64,000 nucleotides of DNA from Cupriavidus necator N-1 (GTDB lineage: Bacteria; Pseudomonadota; Gammaproteobacteria; Burkholderiales; Burkholderiaceae), in assembly GCF_000219215.1 (NCBI RefSeq), contig NC_015726.1:1674001-1738000 (forward strand). Reading direction: 5' to 3'. Numbering within the stretch: the stretch's first letter is position 1; each line of letters starts with the position of its first letter. The notes under the pieces are model-generated. The model worked only from the letters and a program-made list of their open reading frames with translations. It searched no databases and was not told where the DNA came from. This document shows positions 29,981-39,599 of the stretch, one piece after another. Both the position numbers and the translations under genes were made by a program.

Positions 29981-30472
29981 ATGCAAAGCAAGAACACAAT
30001 CTGCTTGTGGTACGACCACGACGCCCTTGATGCCGCAAACTTCTACGCTGAAACATTTCCCGACAGCGCTGTCAGCGCCGTCCACCGCGCGCCGGGCGAC
30101 TATCCCGACGGCAAGCAGGGCGATGTCCTGACGGTCGAGTTCACCGTCGCCGGCATTCCCTGCCTCGGGCTGAACGGCGGCCCGCATTTCAAGCACAACG
30201 AAGCCTTCTCTTTTCAGATTGCGACGGACGACCAGGCCGAAACCGATCGCTTGTGGAATGCGATCGTCGGCAATGGCGGCCAGGAAAGCGAATGCGGCTG
30301 GTGCAAGGACCGGTGGGGACTGTCATGGCAGATCACCCCGCGCGCGCTCAGCGCGGCGATCACCGACCCTGACCGCGCGGCGGCCAAGCGCGCATTTGAC
30401 GCCATGATGACGATGAAAAAGATCGATATCGCCACGATCGAGGCGGCACGGCAGGGCAGAAGCCCATCCTAG
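29981..30472 (+). CDS. VOC-family (PhnB/3-demethylubiquinone-methyltransferase-like) protein
   Basis: A 163-residue protein of the glyoxalase/VOC fold, in the group often misnamed 3-demethylubiquinone-9 3-methyltransferase. Typical features are CLWYDHDALDAANFY near residues 8-22, the NGGPHFKHNEAFSFQI segment and the CGWCKDRWGLSWQ stretch near the end. The ATG at 29981 follows AGGAGA. Stand-alone gene; enzymatic activity is unknown for most members. Confidence 0.8.
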   Translation: MQSKNTICLWYDHDALDAANFYAETFPDSAVSAVHRAPGDYPDGKQGDVLTVEFTVAGIPCLGLNGGPHFKHNEAFSFQIATDDQAETDRLWNAIVGNGGQESECGWCKDRWGLSWQITPRALSAAITDPDRAAAKRAFDAMMTMKKIDIATIEAARQGRSPS

Positions 30473-30553
30473 AATTGAGGTAGCGGGTCTCAGTGCCGGA
30501 CCGCAATGGGGGCTGGGGCAGGGCCGCTTTTCCATCGACCGGGAGAGACCATC

Positions 30554-30808
30554 ATGAGTCGTTTGCTGCTAGGCAACATCGAACCTGGCACCTCGGACGA
30601 GGAAATCGCGGCCTTCCTGGAAAAGTATGGGTTTCCCCCGTTCGACAACCTCGAACACGAGGAAGGCGATGGCTCGCAGCCTGCCGTGCTGTTGACCTAT
30701 GGCAGCCTCGACCCCATGGTGCTGGGCAAATTGCAGCAGCGCATCCACCACATGTACTGGAAGAAGCGCGAATTGACCGCCTCTATCCTGCACGACCGCT
30801 TTGCATGA
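30554..30808 (+). CDS. small RRM-like RNA-binding protein
   Basis: An 84-residue protein whose pattern fits a single RNA recognition motif fold: beta-1 LLLGNI (RNP2-like, residues 4-9), helix DEEIAAFLEKYG, a PAVLLTYGS strand where RNP1 would be, and a second helix DPMVLGKLQQRIHHMYW. RNP1 aromatic residues are not obvious, so RNA binding is uncertain. GGGAGA precedes the ATG. It lies 92 bp upstream of polB on the same strand. Confidence 0.6.
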   Translation: MSRLLLGNIEPGTSDEEIAAFLEKYGFPPFDNLEHEEGDGSQPAVLLTYGSLDPMVLGKLQQRIHHMYWKKRELTASILHDRFA

Positions 30809-30900
30809 GCCGAAGATGCCTCGGGGTGGCTTACGCGGCTCACGCATCCGGCCCCATCCGCTAGAATCCTGACCGGTAGCCGTTTCCCAAAGTACCTAAC

Positions 30901-33267
30901 GTGGCACTTCAGCAGGGTTTCATCCTGACCCGACACTGGCGCGATACGCCGGCCGGCACCGAAGTCGAATTCTGGCTGGCGACCGATGATGGTCCGCGCC
31001 GCCTGCGCCTGTCCTGTCAGCCGTCAGTCGCGTTTATCCCCGAGTCGCAGCGTGAGCGTGCCGAGGCGCTGCTGTGCCGCGAGCGCGATGTCGAGCTGCG
31101 CCCGCTCAGGCTCCAGGATTTCCAGCGCCGGCCCGTACTGGGCCTGTACTGCCGCCAGCATCGGCAACTGATCCAGCTCAGCCGTTCATTGCGCGACGCC
31201 GGCGTGGATGTCTACGAAGCCGATATCCGCCCGCCCGAGCGCTACCTGATGGAGCGTTTCATCACCGCTCCGGTCTGGTTCGACGGCGAGCCGGATGCCG
31301 GCGGCGTGCTGCGCAATGCCCAGATGAAGCCGTCGGTGGACTACCGGCCCAAGCTGCGCCTGGTCTCGCTCGATATCGAGACCAACGCGTTCGGCGAACT
31401 CTATTCGATTGCGCTCGAAGGCTGCGGTCAGCGCCAGGTCTACATGCTGGGCGCGGCGCCGCAGATGCCCGCCGACGTCGATTTCTCGCTCGCATACTGC
31501 GCCACACGGCCCGAGTTGCTGGAGCAGCTGAACCAGTGGCTGGCCGATCACGATCCCGACGCGATAATCGGCTGGAATCTCGTCCAGTTCGACCTGCGCG
31601 TGCTGCAAGAGCATGGGCGCAAGTTCCAGATCCCGCTGCGCCTCGGCCGCGGCGGTGCCGAGATGGAATGGCGCGAGCACAACGCCCAGCAGCACTATTT
31701 CGCCAGCGCACCGGGCCGGTTGATCATCGACGGCATCGAGGCGCTGCGTTCCGCCACGTGGAGCTTCCCGTCGTTCAGCCTGGAATCGGTGGCGCAGACA
31801 CTGCTCGGCGAGGGCAAGGCGGTCGACAACCCGTACGACCGCATGGACGCCATCGACCGCATGTTCGAGCAGGACAAGCCGGCGCTGGCCCGCTACAACC
31901 TGCGCGATTGCGAGCTGGTGACGCGGATCTTCGAAAACACGGAGCTGTTGCCGTTCCTGCTGGAGCGCGCCACGGTCACGGGCCTGCCGGCCGACCGGAA
32001 CGGCGGCTCGGTCGCCGCTTTCACGCATCTCTACATGCCGCTGATGCACCGCCAGGGGTATGTCGCGCCCAACCTCGGCGAGAAGGCGCCCGAGGCCAGC
32101 CCCGGCGGCTTCGTCATGGACTCGCGGCCGGGGCTCTACGAATCGGTGCTTGTGCTGGACTACAAGAGCCTCTACCCGTCGATCATCCGCACCTTCCTGA
32201 TCGACCCGATCGGCCTGGTCGAAGGCCTGGCGCATCCGGACGATGCCGATTCGGTGCCTGGCTTCCGCGGTGCGCGGTTTTCCCGGACGAAGCACTGCCT
32301 GCCGGCGATCGTCGCCAGGGTCTGGCAAGGCCGCGAGGCCGCCAAGCGTGACCGGAACAAGCCGCTCTCGCAGGCGCTCAAGATCATCATGAACGCGTTC
32401 TACGGCGTGCTCGGGTCCAGCGGCTGCCGGTTCTTCGATGCGCGGCTGGCGTCGTCGATCACCATGCGCGGGCACGAGATCATGCGGCAGACCCGCGCGC
32501 TGATCGAGGCCCGCGGCTATGAGGTGATCTATGGCGACACGGATTCCACATTCGTCTGGCTGCGCCGCGCGCGAACGGAAGCCGATGCCAACCAGATCGG
32601 CCGCAGCCTGGTCGCCTACGTCAACGACTGGTGGCGCGACCACCTCGGCCAGACCTATGGACTGGAAAGCGCGCTGGAACTCCAGTTCGAAACGCACTTC
32701 CGGCGCTTCCTGATGCCGACCATCCGCGGCACGGACCTTGGCAGCAAGAAGCGCTATGCCGGCCAGGTGGAACGGCCTGACGGGAAGGTCGAGATGGTGT
32801 TCAAGGGGCTTGAGACGGTGCGTACGGATTGGTCGCCGCTCGCCCAGCGCTTCCAGCAGACCCTTTACGAAAAGATCTTCAACCGCGAGCCGTACGCGGA
32901 TTATGTGCGGGACATCGTGCGCCGCACCCTGGCCGGCGAGCTCGACGAGCAACTGGTCTATCGCAAGCGGCTGCGCCGCAAGCTCGATGACTACCAGCGC
33001 AACGTGCCGCCGCACGTCCGCGCCGCCCGTATTGCCGATGCCTATAACGAGCGCCAGGGACGTCCGCGCCAGTATCAGCATGGCGGCTGGATCAGTTATG
33101 TGATGACCGTTTCAGGGCCGGAGCCGCTTGAGACCCGGTCGGCGCCGGTCGACTATGACCACTACGTCAACAAGCAGTTGCAGCCGATCGCCGATGCGAT
33201 CCTGCCGTTCCTGGACGACGATTTCGAGACGCTGCTGGCTGGGCAGATGTCGCTGTTCCCGCAATAG
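30901..33267 (+). CDS. polB: DNA polymerase II (family B)
   Basis: A 788-residue family B polymerase, close in length to E. coli Pol II (783). An exonuclease domain carries D158-I-E160 (Exo I motif), polymerase motif A is DYKSLYPSI starting at D420, motif B includes NAFYGVLGS, and motif C is YGDTDS with D546 and D548. All catalytic acids are present, so the enzyme should be active in translesion synthesis and replication restart. The start appears to be GTG at 30901. In E. coli the gene is SOS-induced, but I see no CTGT-N8-ACAG LexA box upstream here. Confidence 0.93.
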   Translation: MALQQGFILTRHWRDTPAGTEVEFWLATDDGPRRLRLSCQPSVAFIPESQRERAEALLCRERDVELRPLRLQDFQRRPVLGLYCRQHRQLIQLSRSLRDAGVDVYEADIRPPERYLMERFITAPVWFDGEPDAGGVLRNAQMKPSVDYRPKLRLVSLDIETNAFGELYSIALEGCGQRQVYMLGAAPQMPADVDFSLAYCATRPELLEQLNQWLADHDPDAIIGWNLVQFDLRVLQEHGRKFQIPLRLGRGGAEMEWREHNAQQHYFASAPGRLIIDGIEALRSATWSFPSFSLESVAQTLLGEGKAVDNPYDRMDAIDRMFEQDKPALARYNLRDCELVTRIFENTELLPFLLERATVTGLPADRNGGSVAAFTHLYMPLMHRQGYVAPNLGEKAPEASPGGFVMDSRPGLYESVLVLDYKSLYPSIIRTFLIDPIGLVEGLAHPDDADSVPGFRGARFSRTKHCLPAIVARVWQGREAAKRDRNKPLSQALKIIMNAFYGVLGSSGCRFFDARLASSITMRGHEIMRQTRALIEARGYEVIYGDTDSTFVWLRRARTEADANQIGRSLVAYVNDWWRDHLGQTYGLESALELQFETHFRRFLMPTIRGTDLGSKKRYAGQVERPDGKVEMVFKGLETVRTDWSPLAQRFQQTLYEKIFNREPYADYVRDIVRRTLAGELDEQLVYRKRLRRKLDDYQRNVPPHVRAARIADAYNERQGRPRQYQHGGWISYVMTVSGPEPLETRSAPVDYDHYVNKQLQPIADAILPFLDDDFETLLAGQMSLFPQ

Positions 33268-33371
33268 CCCGGGCGCCGGGTGTGCCGTGATCGCGGAGCG
33301 CCTTGTGCCTGTGCTTTCCCGTGTTGCGCGGCTCACGCCGGATCGCGATGTAAGTTCTTGAAATATGGGTA

Positions 33372-33384
33372 GCCGATAATCGGC
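33372..33384. promoter_or_regulatory. palindrome upstream of the RND efflux operon
   Basis: GCCGAT-A-ATCGGC is a perfect 13-bp palindrome in the 289-bp region between polB and the efflux genes, 172 bp before the first start. A GATAAT within it could serve as a -10 element, so a bound repressor would block transcription. Operator function is inferred; the remaining intergenic sequence shows nothing else to me. Confidence 0.35.
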
Positions 33385-33556
33385 CGAACCATTTCTTCGA
33401 GTCGGGATAGACTTTCTCGGCTACGTCTTCTGCAATTGGCGCTGGCGCAACGGCGGGCATGGCCCTTGCTTCATCCCGCTGTTCCGCTCTGGCACAGGTC
33501 AACCGGCTTGCCGGTGACGTTTTGACTCGGCCTTGATTCTTACGCAGGAAATCGCA

Positions 33557-34708
33557 ATGCAACGATCACGCGGCTGCAGCGCCTGGGTTTCGGTCACGCT
33601 GGCCATCGCCATGTCAATGCTTGCCGGATGCGGAAGCAAGAAAGAGGCCGCCGCCCCGCCGCCACCGCAAGTGAGCGTGGTCACGCTCAAGACCGAGCCG
33701 CTGACGCTGGATACCGAGCTGCCGGGGCGCACCACGGCGTTCCGCATTGCCGAAGTCAGGCCGCAGGTGGACGGCATCATCCTGCGCCGCCTGTTCAAGG
33801 AGGGCAGCGACGTCACGCAGGGGCAGCAGCTCTACCAGATCGACCCGTCCACCTACGAGGCCACCTACAAGAGCGCCAGGGCGACGCTGGAATCCACCCG
33901 CCTGCTGGCAGAGCGGTACGGGCGCCTGGTCGGTGACGAGGCCGTCAGCAAGCAGCAGTACGACGAGGCCAGGGCCGCTTGGCTGCAGGCGCAGGCGGCG
34001 GTGGACCGTGCCGAGATCAACCTGCGCTATACCAGGGTGCTGTCGCCGATTTCCGGGCGCATCGGGCGCTCGAATGTGACGGAAGGTGCGCTGGTCACCA
34101 ACGGCCAGGCTACCGCGCTGTCGGTGGTGCAGCAGCTCGACCCGATCTACGTCGACGTGACCCAGCCCTCTGCCTCCCTGCTGCGGCTGCGGCGCGAACT
34201 GGCCAATGGTGCGCTGCAAAGTGCCGGCACCAACGCGGCCCAGGTCAGCCTGGTGCTGGAAGACGGTACCCGCTATCCCGAAACCGGCCGCCTGGAGTTC
34301 TCCGAAGTGGCCGTGGACCAGGGCACCGGCTCGGTGACGCTGCGCGCGGTGTTTCCCAACCCGCGCCATGACCTGTTGCCGGGCATGTTCGTCCATGCCC
34401 GCCTGCGTGAAGGCGTGAAGACCAATGCCCTGCTCGTGCCCCAGCAGGGTGTGACGCGCGACCTCAAGGGCCAGGCCACGGCGCTGGTGGTCAATGCCAG
34501 GGACGAGGTGGAACTGCGCCAGATCCGCACCGACCGCGCCGTTGGCGACAAGTGGCTGGTTTCCGAGGGCCTCGGAGCCGGCGACCGCGTCATCGTTGAG
34601 GGCCTGCAGTTCGTGCGGCCAGGCGCGAAAGTGCGCGTCGCCCAGGCCGGGAGCGGCGCGGGCGCCCCGGTGGCCGCCGCGTCGGCCCCGTCCGCGGCCA
34701 AGCCCTGA
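33557..34708 (+). CDS. RND efflux periplasmic adaptor (membrane fusion protein)
   Basis: A 383-residue lipoprotein (lipobox LAG-C25) of the AcrA/MexA family that bridges the inner-membrane pump and the outer-membrane channel. The order is short signal peptide, a lipoyl-like half (AEVRPQVDGIILRRLFKEGSDV), a helical hairpin (about residues 100-165), the second lipoyl half (RYTRVLSPISGRIG) and beta-barrel domains. The ATG at 33557 follows AGGAAA. It heads a three-gene operon. Confidence 0.9.
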   Translation: MQRSRGCSAWVSVTLAIAMSMLAGCGSKKEAAAPPPPQVSVVTLKTEPLTLDTELPGRTTAFRIAEVRPQVDGIILRRLFKEGSDVTQGQQLYQIDPSTYEATYKSARATLESTRLLAERYGRLVGDEAVSKQQYDEARAAWLQAQAAVDRAEINLRYTRVLSPISGRIGRSNVTEGALVTNGQATALSVVQQLDPIYVDVTQPSASLLRLRRELANGALQSAGTNAAQVSLVLEDGTRYPETGRLEFSEVAVDQGTGSVTLRAVFPNPRHDLLPGMFVHARLREGVKTNALLVPQQGVTRDLKGQATALVVNARDEVELRQIRTDRAVGDKWLVSEGLGAGDRVIVEGLQFVRPGAKVRVAQAGSGAGAPVAAASAPSAAKP

Positions 34709-34735
34709 GCGCGCTGCCAGGGCAAGGGAGTAGCC

Positions 34736-37700
34736 ATGTCCAACTTCTTTATCGATCGGCCCATCTTCGCGTGGGTGATCGCCCTGGTCATCATGCTGGC
34801 CGGCGTGCTGTCGATCCGCGCGCTGCCCATCAGCCAATATCCTGCCATCGCGCCGCCCACCATCGCGATCTCGGTCAACTACCCCGGCGCCTCGGCCGAG
34901 ACGGTGCAGGACACCGTGGTGCAGGTGATCGAGCAGCAGCTCAACGGCCTGGACCGCCTGCGCTACATCTCCTCGGAAAGCAATGCCGACGGCAGCATGA
35001 CGATCACGGTGACCTTCGAGCAGGGCACCAATCCGGATATTGCCCAGGTGCAGGTGCAGAACAAGCTGGCACTGGCGCAGCCCCTGCTGCCGCAGGAAGT
35101 GCAGCAGCAAGGCATCCGCGTGACCAAGTCGGTGCGCAACTTCCTGGTCATCGTGGGCCTGATTTCCACTGACCCCAAGGTCACGCGGGAAGACCTGTCG
35201 AACTACATCGTCTCGAATCTCCAGGACCCGCTTTCGCGCACCTACGGCGTGGGCGACTTCCAGGTGTTCGGCGCGCAGTATGCGATGCGGGTATGGATCG
35301 ACCCGGCCCGGCTCAACAGCTACCAGCTCACGCCGCTGGATGTGAGCACTGCCATCAGGGCGCAGAACGTCCAGGTGGCCTCCGGCCAGCTGGGCGGCCT
35401 GCCGGCGGTGCGGGGCCAGCAACTCAATGCCAGCGTGATCGGCAAGACCCGGCTGCAGACCGGCGAGCAGTTCGGCAACATCCTGCTCAAGGTCAACCCC
35501 GACGGCTCCCAGGTGCGCCTGAAGGACGTGGCAGAGGTGGGCCTGGGCGGGCAGGACTACAACATCAACGCGCAATACAACGGCCAGGCCGCCTCGGGCA
35601 TTGCCGTGCGGCTGGCAGCGGGGGCCAACGCGCTGGAGACCGTGCGCGCCATCCGCAAGACGCTGGACGGGCTGGAGCCTTTCTTCCCGCCCGGGATGAA
35701 GGTGGTGTTCCCGTATGACACCTCGCCGGTGATCGCGGGCTCCATCCATGAAGTGGTGAAGACGCTGATGGAAGCCATCGTGCTGGTGTTCCTGGTGATG
35801 TACCTGTTCCTGCAGAACGTCCGCGCCACGCTGATCCCCACCATCGCCGTGCCGGTGGTGCTGCTGGGCACCTTCGGCGTGCTGGCGGCGTTCGGCTACA
35901 CCATCAACACGCTGACCATGTTCGGCATGGTGCTGGCCATCGGGCTGCTGGTGGATGACGCCATCGTCGTGGTGGAGAACGTCGAACGCGTGATGGCGGA
36001 GGACGGCCTGCCGCCCAGGGAGGCCGCAAGGCGCTCGATGGGCCAGATCCAGGGCGCGCTGGTGGGCATTGCCATGGTGCTCTCGGCGGTGTTCCTGCCG
36101 ATGGCGTTCTTCGGTGGCTCGACCGGCGTGATCTACCGGCAGTTCTCCATCACCATTGTCTCGTCCATGGTGCTGTCCGTGCTGGTCGCACTGATACTGA
36201 CGCCGGCCCTGTGCGCGACCATGCTCCAGCCCATCGAAAAGGGCGACCATGGAGAGAACAAGGGCGGCTTCTTCGGCTGGTTCAACCGCAAATTCAACTC
36301 GACCGTCCAAAGCTACGAGCGCAGCGTGTCGGGCATCCTGAAGCGCCGCCTGCCTTTCCTGCTGATTTACGTGGCCATCCTGGTGGTGATGGGCTTCCTG
36401 TTCACGCGCATCCCCACATCGTTCCTGCCGGAAGAAGACCAGGGCGTGCTGTACGCCCAGGTGCAGACGCCGGCCGGCGCCACGGCCGAGCGCACGCAGA
36501 AGGTACTCGACCAGATGCGAGAGTACATGCTGAAGGAGGAGGGCGGCGTGGTGAGCTCCCTGTTCACCGTCAACGGCTTCAACTTTGCCGGTCGCGGCCA
36601 GAACTCGGGCCTGGCCTTCATCCTGCTCAAGCCATGGGAGCAGCGCAGCGGGGACAGCACCAGCGTGTTTGACCTGGCCGCGCGCGCGCAGCGCAAGTTC
36701 ATGACCTTCCGCGATTCGATGTCGTTCGCGTTCGCCCCGCCCGCGGTGCAGGAACTGGGCAATGCCATCGGCTTTGACCTCTACCTGCAGGACCAGGCCG
36801 GCATTGGTCACGTGGCGCTGATGAACGCGCGTGACAAGTTCCTCGCGCTGGCCTCGCAAAGCCCGGTGCTGCAGCGCGTGCGTCCCAATGGCCTGAATGA
36901 CCAGCCGCAGTACCAGCTGGTGATCGACGATGAAAAAGCGCGCGCGCTTCGCGTTTCGCTGGCAGACATCAACAGCACGGTGTCGATCGCGTGGGGTTCC
37001 AGCTACGTCAACGACTTTATCGACCGCGGCCGGGTCAAGCGCGTCTACGTGCAGGGCCGCCCGGATTCCCGGATGAATCCGGACGATATCGACAAGTGGT
37101 TCGTGCGCAACGACAAGGGCGAGATGGTGCCGTTCTCCGCCTTTGCCGACGGCAAGTGGGCCTATGGCTCGCCCAAGCTGCAGCGCTACAACGGCGTGGC
37201 GGCGGTGGAACTGCTGGGGGAGCCCGCGCCCGGGCGCAGCTCCGGCGAGGCCATGGCGGCGATCGAGGAGATCATGAAGCAGATGCCGCCGGGCGTAGGC
37301 TATGCCTGGACCGGCCTGTCCTATGAGGAACGGCTGTCGGGCTCGCAGGCGCCGGCGCTCTATGCGCTCTCGCTGCTGGTGGTGTTCCTGTGCCTGGCCG
37401 CGCTGTACGAGAGCTGGTCGATCCCGTTCTCGGTGATGCTGGTGGTGCCGCTCGGCGTGATCGGCGCACTGCTGGCCACGCTGGGGCGTGGCTTGTCCAA
37501 TGACGTGTTCTTCCAGGTGGGCCTCTTGACCACAATCGGCCTGTCCGCCAAGAACGCCATCCTGATCGTGGAATTCGCCAGGAGCCAGTACGAACAGGGC
37601 AGGGGCCTGGTCGAGGCCACCGTGGAGGCGTGCCGCATGCGCCTGCGCCCCATCGTGATGACCTCGCTGGCCTTCATGCTCGGCGTGTTTCCGCTGGCCG

Positions 37701-37897
37701 TATCGACCGGCGCCGGGGCCGGCAGCCAGCACGCCATCGGCACCGGCGTGATCGGCGGCATGATCACTGCCACGGTGCTGGCGATCTTCTGGGTGCCGCT
37801 GTTTTTCGTCGTCGTCACCTCCATGTTCGGGCGCAAGCGCAGGCCGGAGCCGCCGGGGCCGCATGTGGCCTCCCTGGAAGAAGAGGCGCTTGAATGA
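34736..37897 (+). CDS. RND multidrug efflux transporter, AcrB/MexB type (HAE-1)
   Basis: A 1053-residue proton-driven pump with twelve membrane helices and two large periplasmic loops. The N-terminus [20 protein letters not shown] is typical of HAE-1 transporters. Paired aspartates in [18 protein letters not shown] mark helix 4 of the proton relay. It lies 27 nt after the adaptor and overlaps the outer-membrane channel gene by four bases. Closest in type to AcrB, MexB and BpeB; substrates are probably varied hydrophobic drugs, but the sequence does not define them. Confidence 0.93.
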   Translation: MSNFFIDRPIFAWVIALVIMLAGVLSIRALPISQYPAIAPPTIAISVNYPGASAETVQDTVVQVIEQQLNGLDRLRYISSESNADGSMTITVTFEQGTNPDIAQVQVQNKLALAQPLLPQEVQQQGIRVTKSVRNFLVIVGLISTDPKVTREDLSNYIVSNLQDPLSRTYGVGDFQVFGAQYAMRVWIDPARLNSYQLTPLDVSTAIRAQNVQVASGQLGGLPAVRGQQLNASVIGKTRLQTGEQFGNILLKVNPDGSQVRLKDVAEVGLGGQDYNINAQYNGQAASGIAVRLAAGANALETVRAIRKTLDGLEPFFPPGMKVVFPYDTSPVIAGSIHEVVKTLMEAIVLVFLVMYLFLQNVRATLIPTIAVPVVLLGTFGVLAAFGYTINTLTMFGMVLAIGLLVDDAIVVVENVERVMAEDGLPPREAARRSMGQIQGALVGIAMVLSAVFLPMAFFGGSTGVIYRQFSITIVSSMVLSVLVALILTPALCATMLQPIEKGDHGENKGGFFGWFNRKFNSTVQSYERSVSGILKRRLPFLLIYVAILVVMGFLFTRIPTSFLPEEDQGVLYAQVQTPAGATAERTQKVLDQMREYMLKEEGGVVSSLFTVNGFNFAGRGQNSGLAFILLKPWEQRSGDSTSVFDLAARAQRKFMTFRDSMSFAFAPPAVQELGNAIGFDLYLQDQAGIGHVALMNARDKFLALASQSPVLQRVRPNGLNDQPQYQLVIDDEKARALRVSLADINSTVSIAWGSSYVNDFIDRGRVKRVYVQGRPDSRMNPDDIDKWFVRNDKGEMVPFSAFADGKWAYGSPKLQRYNGVAAVELLGEPAPGRSSGEAMAAIEEIMKQMPPGVGYAWTGLSYEERLSGSQAPALYALSLLVVFLCLAALYESWSIPFSVMLVVPLGVIGALLATLGRGLSNDVFFQVGLLTTIGLSAKNAILIVEFARSQYEQGRGLVEATVEACRMRLRPIVMTSLAFMLGVFPLAVSTGAGAGSQHAIGTGVIGGMITATVLAIFWVPLFFVVVTSMFGRKRRPEPPGPHVASLEEEALE

Positions 37898-39357
37898 AGA
37901 AGACCTTGCTCTGCGCTGCCGCCATGGCCATGCTGGCCGGCTGCAGCCTGATCCCCAAATTCGAGCGGCCGGACTCGCCGGTGGAGGCAGCCTACCCGCA
38001 GGGCCCGGCCTACCTGCCTGCCGATGCCGCAGCCGATGCCGGCCAGGTGCCCGCGGTCGAGCTGGGCTGGCACGATTTCTTCGCTGATCCGCGCCTGCGC
38101 CGTTTCATCGAACTGGCGCTGCAGAACAACCGTGACCTGCGCGTGGCCGCCCTCAACGTGGAGGCGTTCGGTGCACAGTACCGCATCCAGCGCGCCGACC
38201 TGTTTCCCGCCGTCGGCGCGGCCGCACAGGGCACGCGCCAGCGCATTCCCGCCGACCTGTCTCCCACCGGACAGCGGACGATCGGCAGCCAGTACGGCGT
38301 GTCGATAGGCACCACGGCATGGGAGATCGACCTGTTCGGCCGCCTGCGCAGCCTCAGCGAAGCCGCGCTCGAGCAATATTTCGCCAGCGACGAAGCGCGC
38401 CGCAGCGCCCAGATCTCGCTGGTGGCGAGCGTTGCCAGCGCCTACCTGACCCAGCGCGCCGATGAAGCCCTGCTGCAGCTCACCCGTGAAACGCTGGCCA
38501 ATTACGAGCGCAGCTATGGCCTGACCCGGCGCAGCTACGAGGAAGGGATCGCTTCCCGGCTGGACCTGCGCCAGGCGCAGACCGCCGTGGAAACCGCCCG
38601 CGCGAGCCTTGCGCGCTATACCCGGCTGGTTGCCCAGGACCAGAATGCCCTGGTGCTGCTGCTCGGCACGTCCCCGCCCGCGGACCTGCCGGAAGGCCTG
38701 CCGCTGGAGCAGAAGCTGTTTGCCGATGTGCCGGCCGGACTGCCCTCAGACCTGCTGCAGAACCGTCCCGACGTGCTCGCGGCCGAGCACCGGCTGCGCT
38801 CCGCCAACGCCGACATCGGCGCCGCGCGTGCGGCGTTCTTCCCCAGTATCAGCCTGACCGCATCGGCGGGCACCGCCAGCAGCCAGCTTTCGGGCCTGTT
38901 CGCGGCAGGCTCCGGCACGTGGCTGTTCCAGCCGCGGATCAACCTGCCGCTGTTTACCGCCGGCAGCCTGCGGGCCAGCCTGGACTTCGCCACCATCCAG
39001 AAGGACGTCAACGTCGCCCAGTACGAGCGTACGGTGCAGACCGCCTTCCGCGAGGTCGCCGACGGGCTGGCGGCACGCGGCACCTACACCAGCCAGCTCC
39101 AGGCCCAGATCCGCTTCGTGGAAGCCGCCCAGGACGCCTATGGTCTGGCCGACCGGCGCTACCGCACCGGTGTCGACAGCTACCTTGCCGTGCTGGACGC
39201 GCAGCGCTCGCTTTACAACGCGCAGCAACTGCTGATCCAGGCACGGCTCGAGCAGCTGACCAGCGAAGTCAACCTGTACAAGGCCCTGGGCGGCGGCTGG
39301 CACGAGCCGACCGGCAAGCGCGCCGATACGTCTGCGGCAGCCGTCGGACCAAGCTGA
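37894..39357 (+). CDS. RND outer-membrane channel lipoprotein, NodT/OprM type
   Basis: A 487-residue outer-membrane efflux protein with a lipobox (LAG-C17) and two tandem OEP repeats, as in OprM. The repeat signature [21 protein letters not shown] is near residue 150 and the second-repeat [19 protein letters not shown] near residue 310. It completes the tripartite pump with the two upstream genes; the ATGA overlap with the transporter indicates coupling. No TetR, MarR or two-component gene adjoins the operon. Confidence 0.92.
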   Translation: MKKTLLCAAAMAMLAGCSLIPKFERPDSPVEAAYPQGPAYLPADAAADAGQVPAVELGWHDFFADPRLRRFIELALQNNRDLRVAALNVEAFGAQYRIQRADLFPAVGAAAQGTRQRIPADLSPTGQRTIGSQYGVSIGTTAWEIDLFGRLRSLSEAALEQYFASDEARRSAQISLVASVASAYLTQRADEALLQLTRETLANYERSYGLTRRSYEEGIASRLDLRQAQTAVETARASLARYTRLVAQDQNALVLLLGTSPPADLPEGLPLEQKLFADVPAGLPSDLLQNRPDVLAAEHRLRSANADIGAARAAFFPSISLTASAGTASSQLSGLFAAGSGTWLFQPRINLPLFTAGSLRASLDFATIQKDVNVAQYERTVQTAFREVADGLAARGTYTSQLQAQIRFVEAAQDAYGLADRRYRTGVDSYLAVLDAQRSLYNAQQLLIQARLEQLTSEVNLYKALGGGWHEPTGKRADTSAAAVGPS

Positions 39358-39599
39358 CGCGCTGGCCGGGCGGCCAGCCTGCGCCGTCGCGCGAGCATCG
39401 GCACGAACGGTCGGTGGCCTGCGTTGCACAGCCAATCCTGGTGCCGGACCCGCGATGGCGCCCAGGGAAGCGGGGCAAGTGTTGCGCGATAGCGCCAACC
39501 ACGTGTTCGCATTCGCGCTGCGGCACTTCCCGACCTAATATAGGCCATGCCATCGGCGGCACGGGGCCTTTCTATGATGATCGATCCGCCAGTCTTGCC

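Noticed and set aside
30809..30900. Possible SOS/LexA box upstream of polB
   Set aside because: No CTGT-N8-ACAG sequence or close variant is visible.
31186..33081. A 631-codon minus-strand open frame opposite polB
   Set aside because: Shadow frame; polB on the plus strand contains all family B motifs.
33614..37864. A 1416-codon open frame on the minus strand opposite the RND efflux genes
   Set aside because: It is the shadow of the adaptor and pump genes in GC-rich DNA. Its composition is rich in histidine, arginine and glutamine with no recognisable domain, while the opposite strand encodes clear AcrA/AcrB-type proteins.
38919..39599. A 227-codon N-terminal extension of the molybdenum subunit
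   Set aside because: It overlaps the efflux channel gene out of frame and precedes a normal twin-arginine signal starting at 39600.
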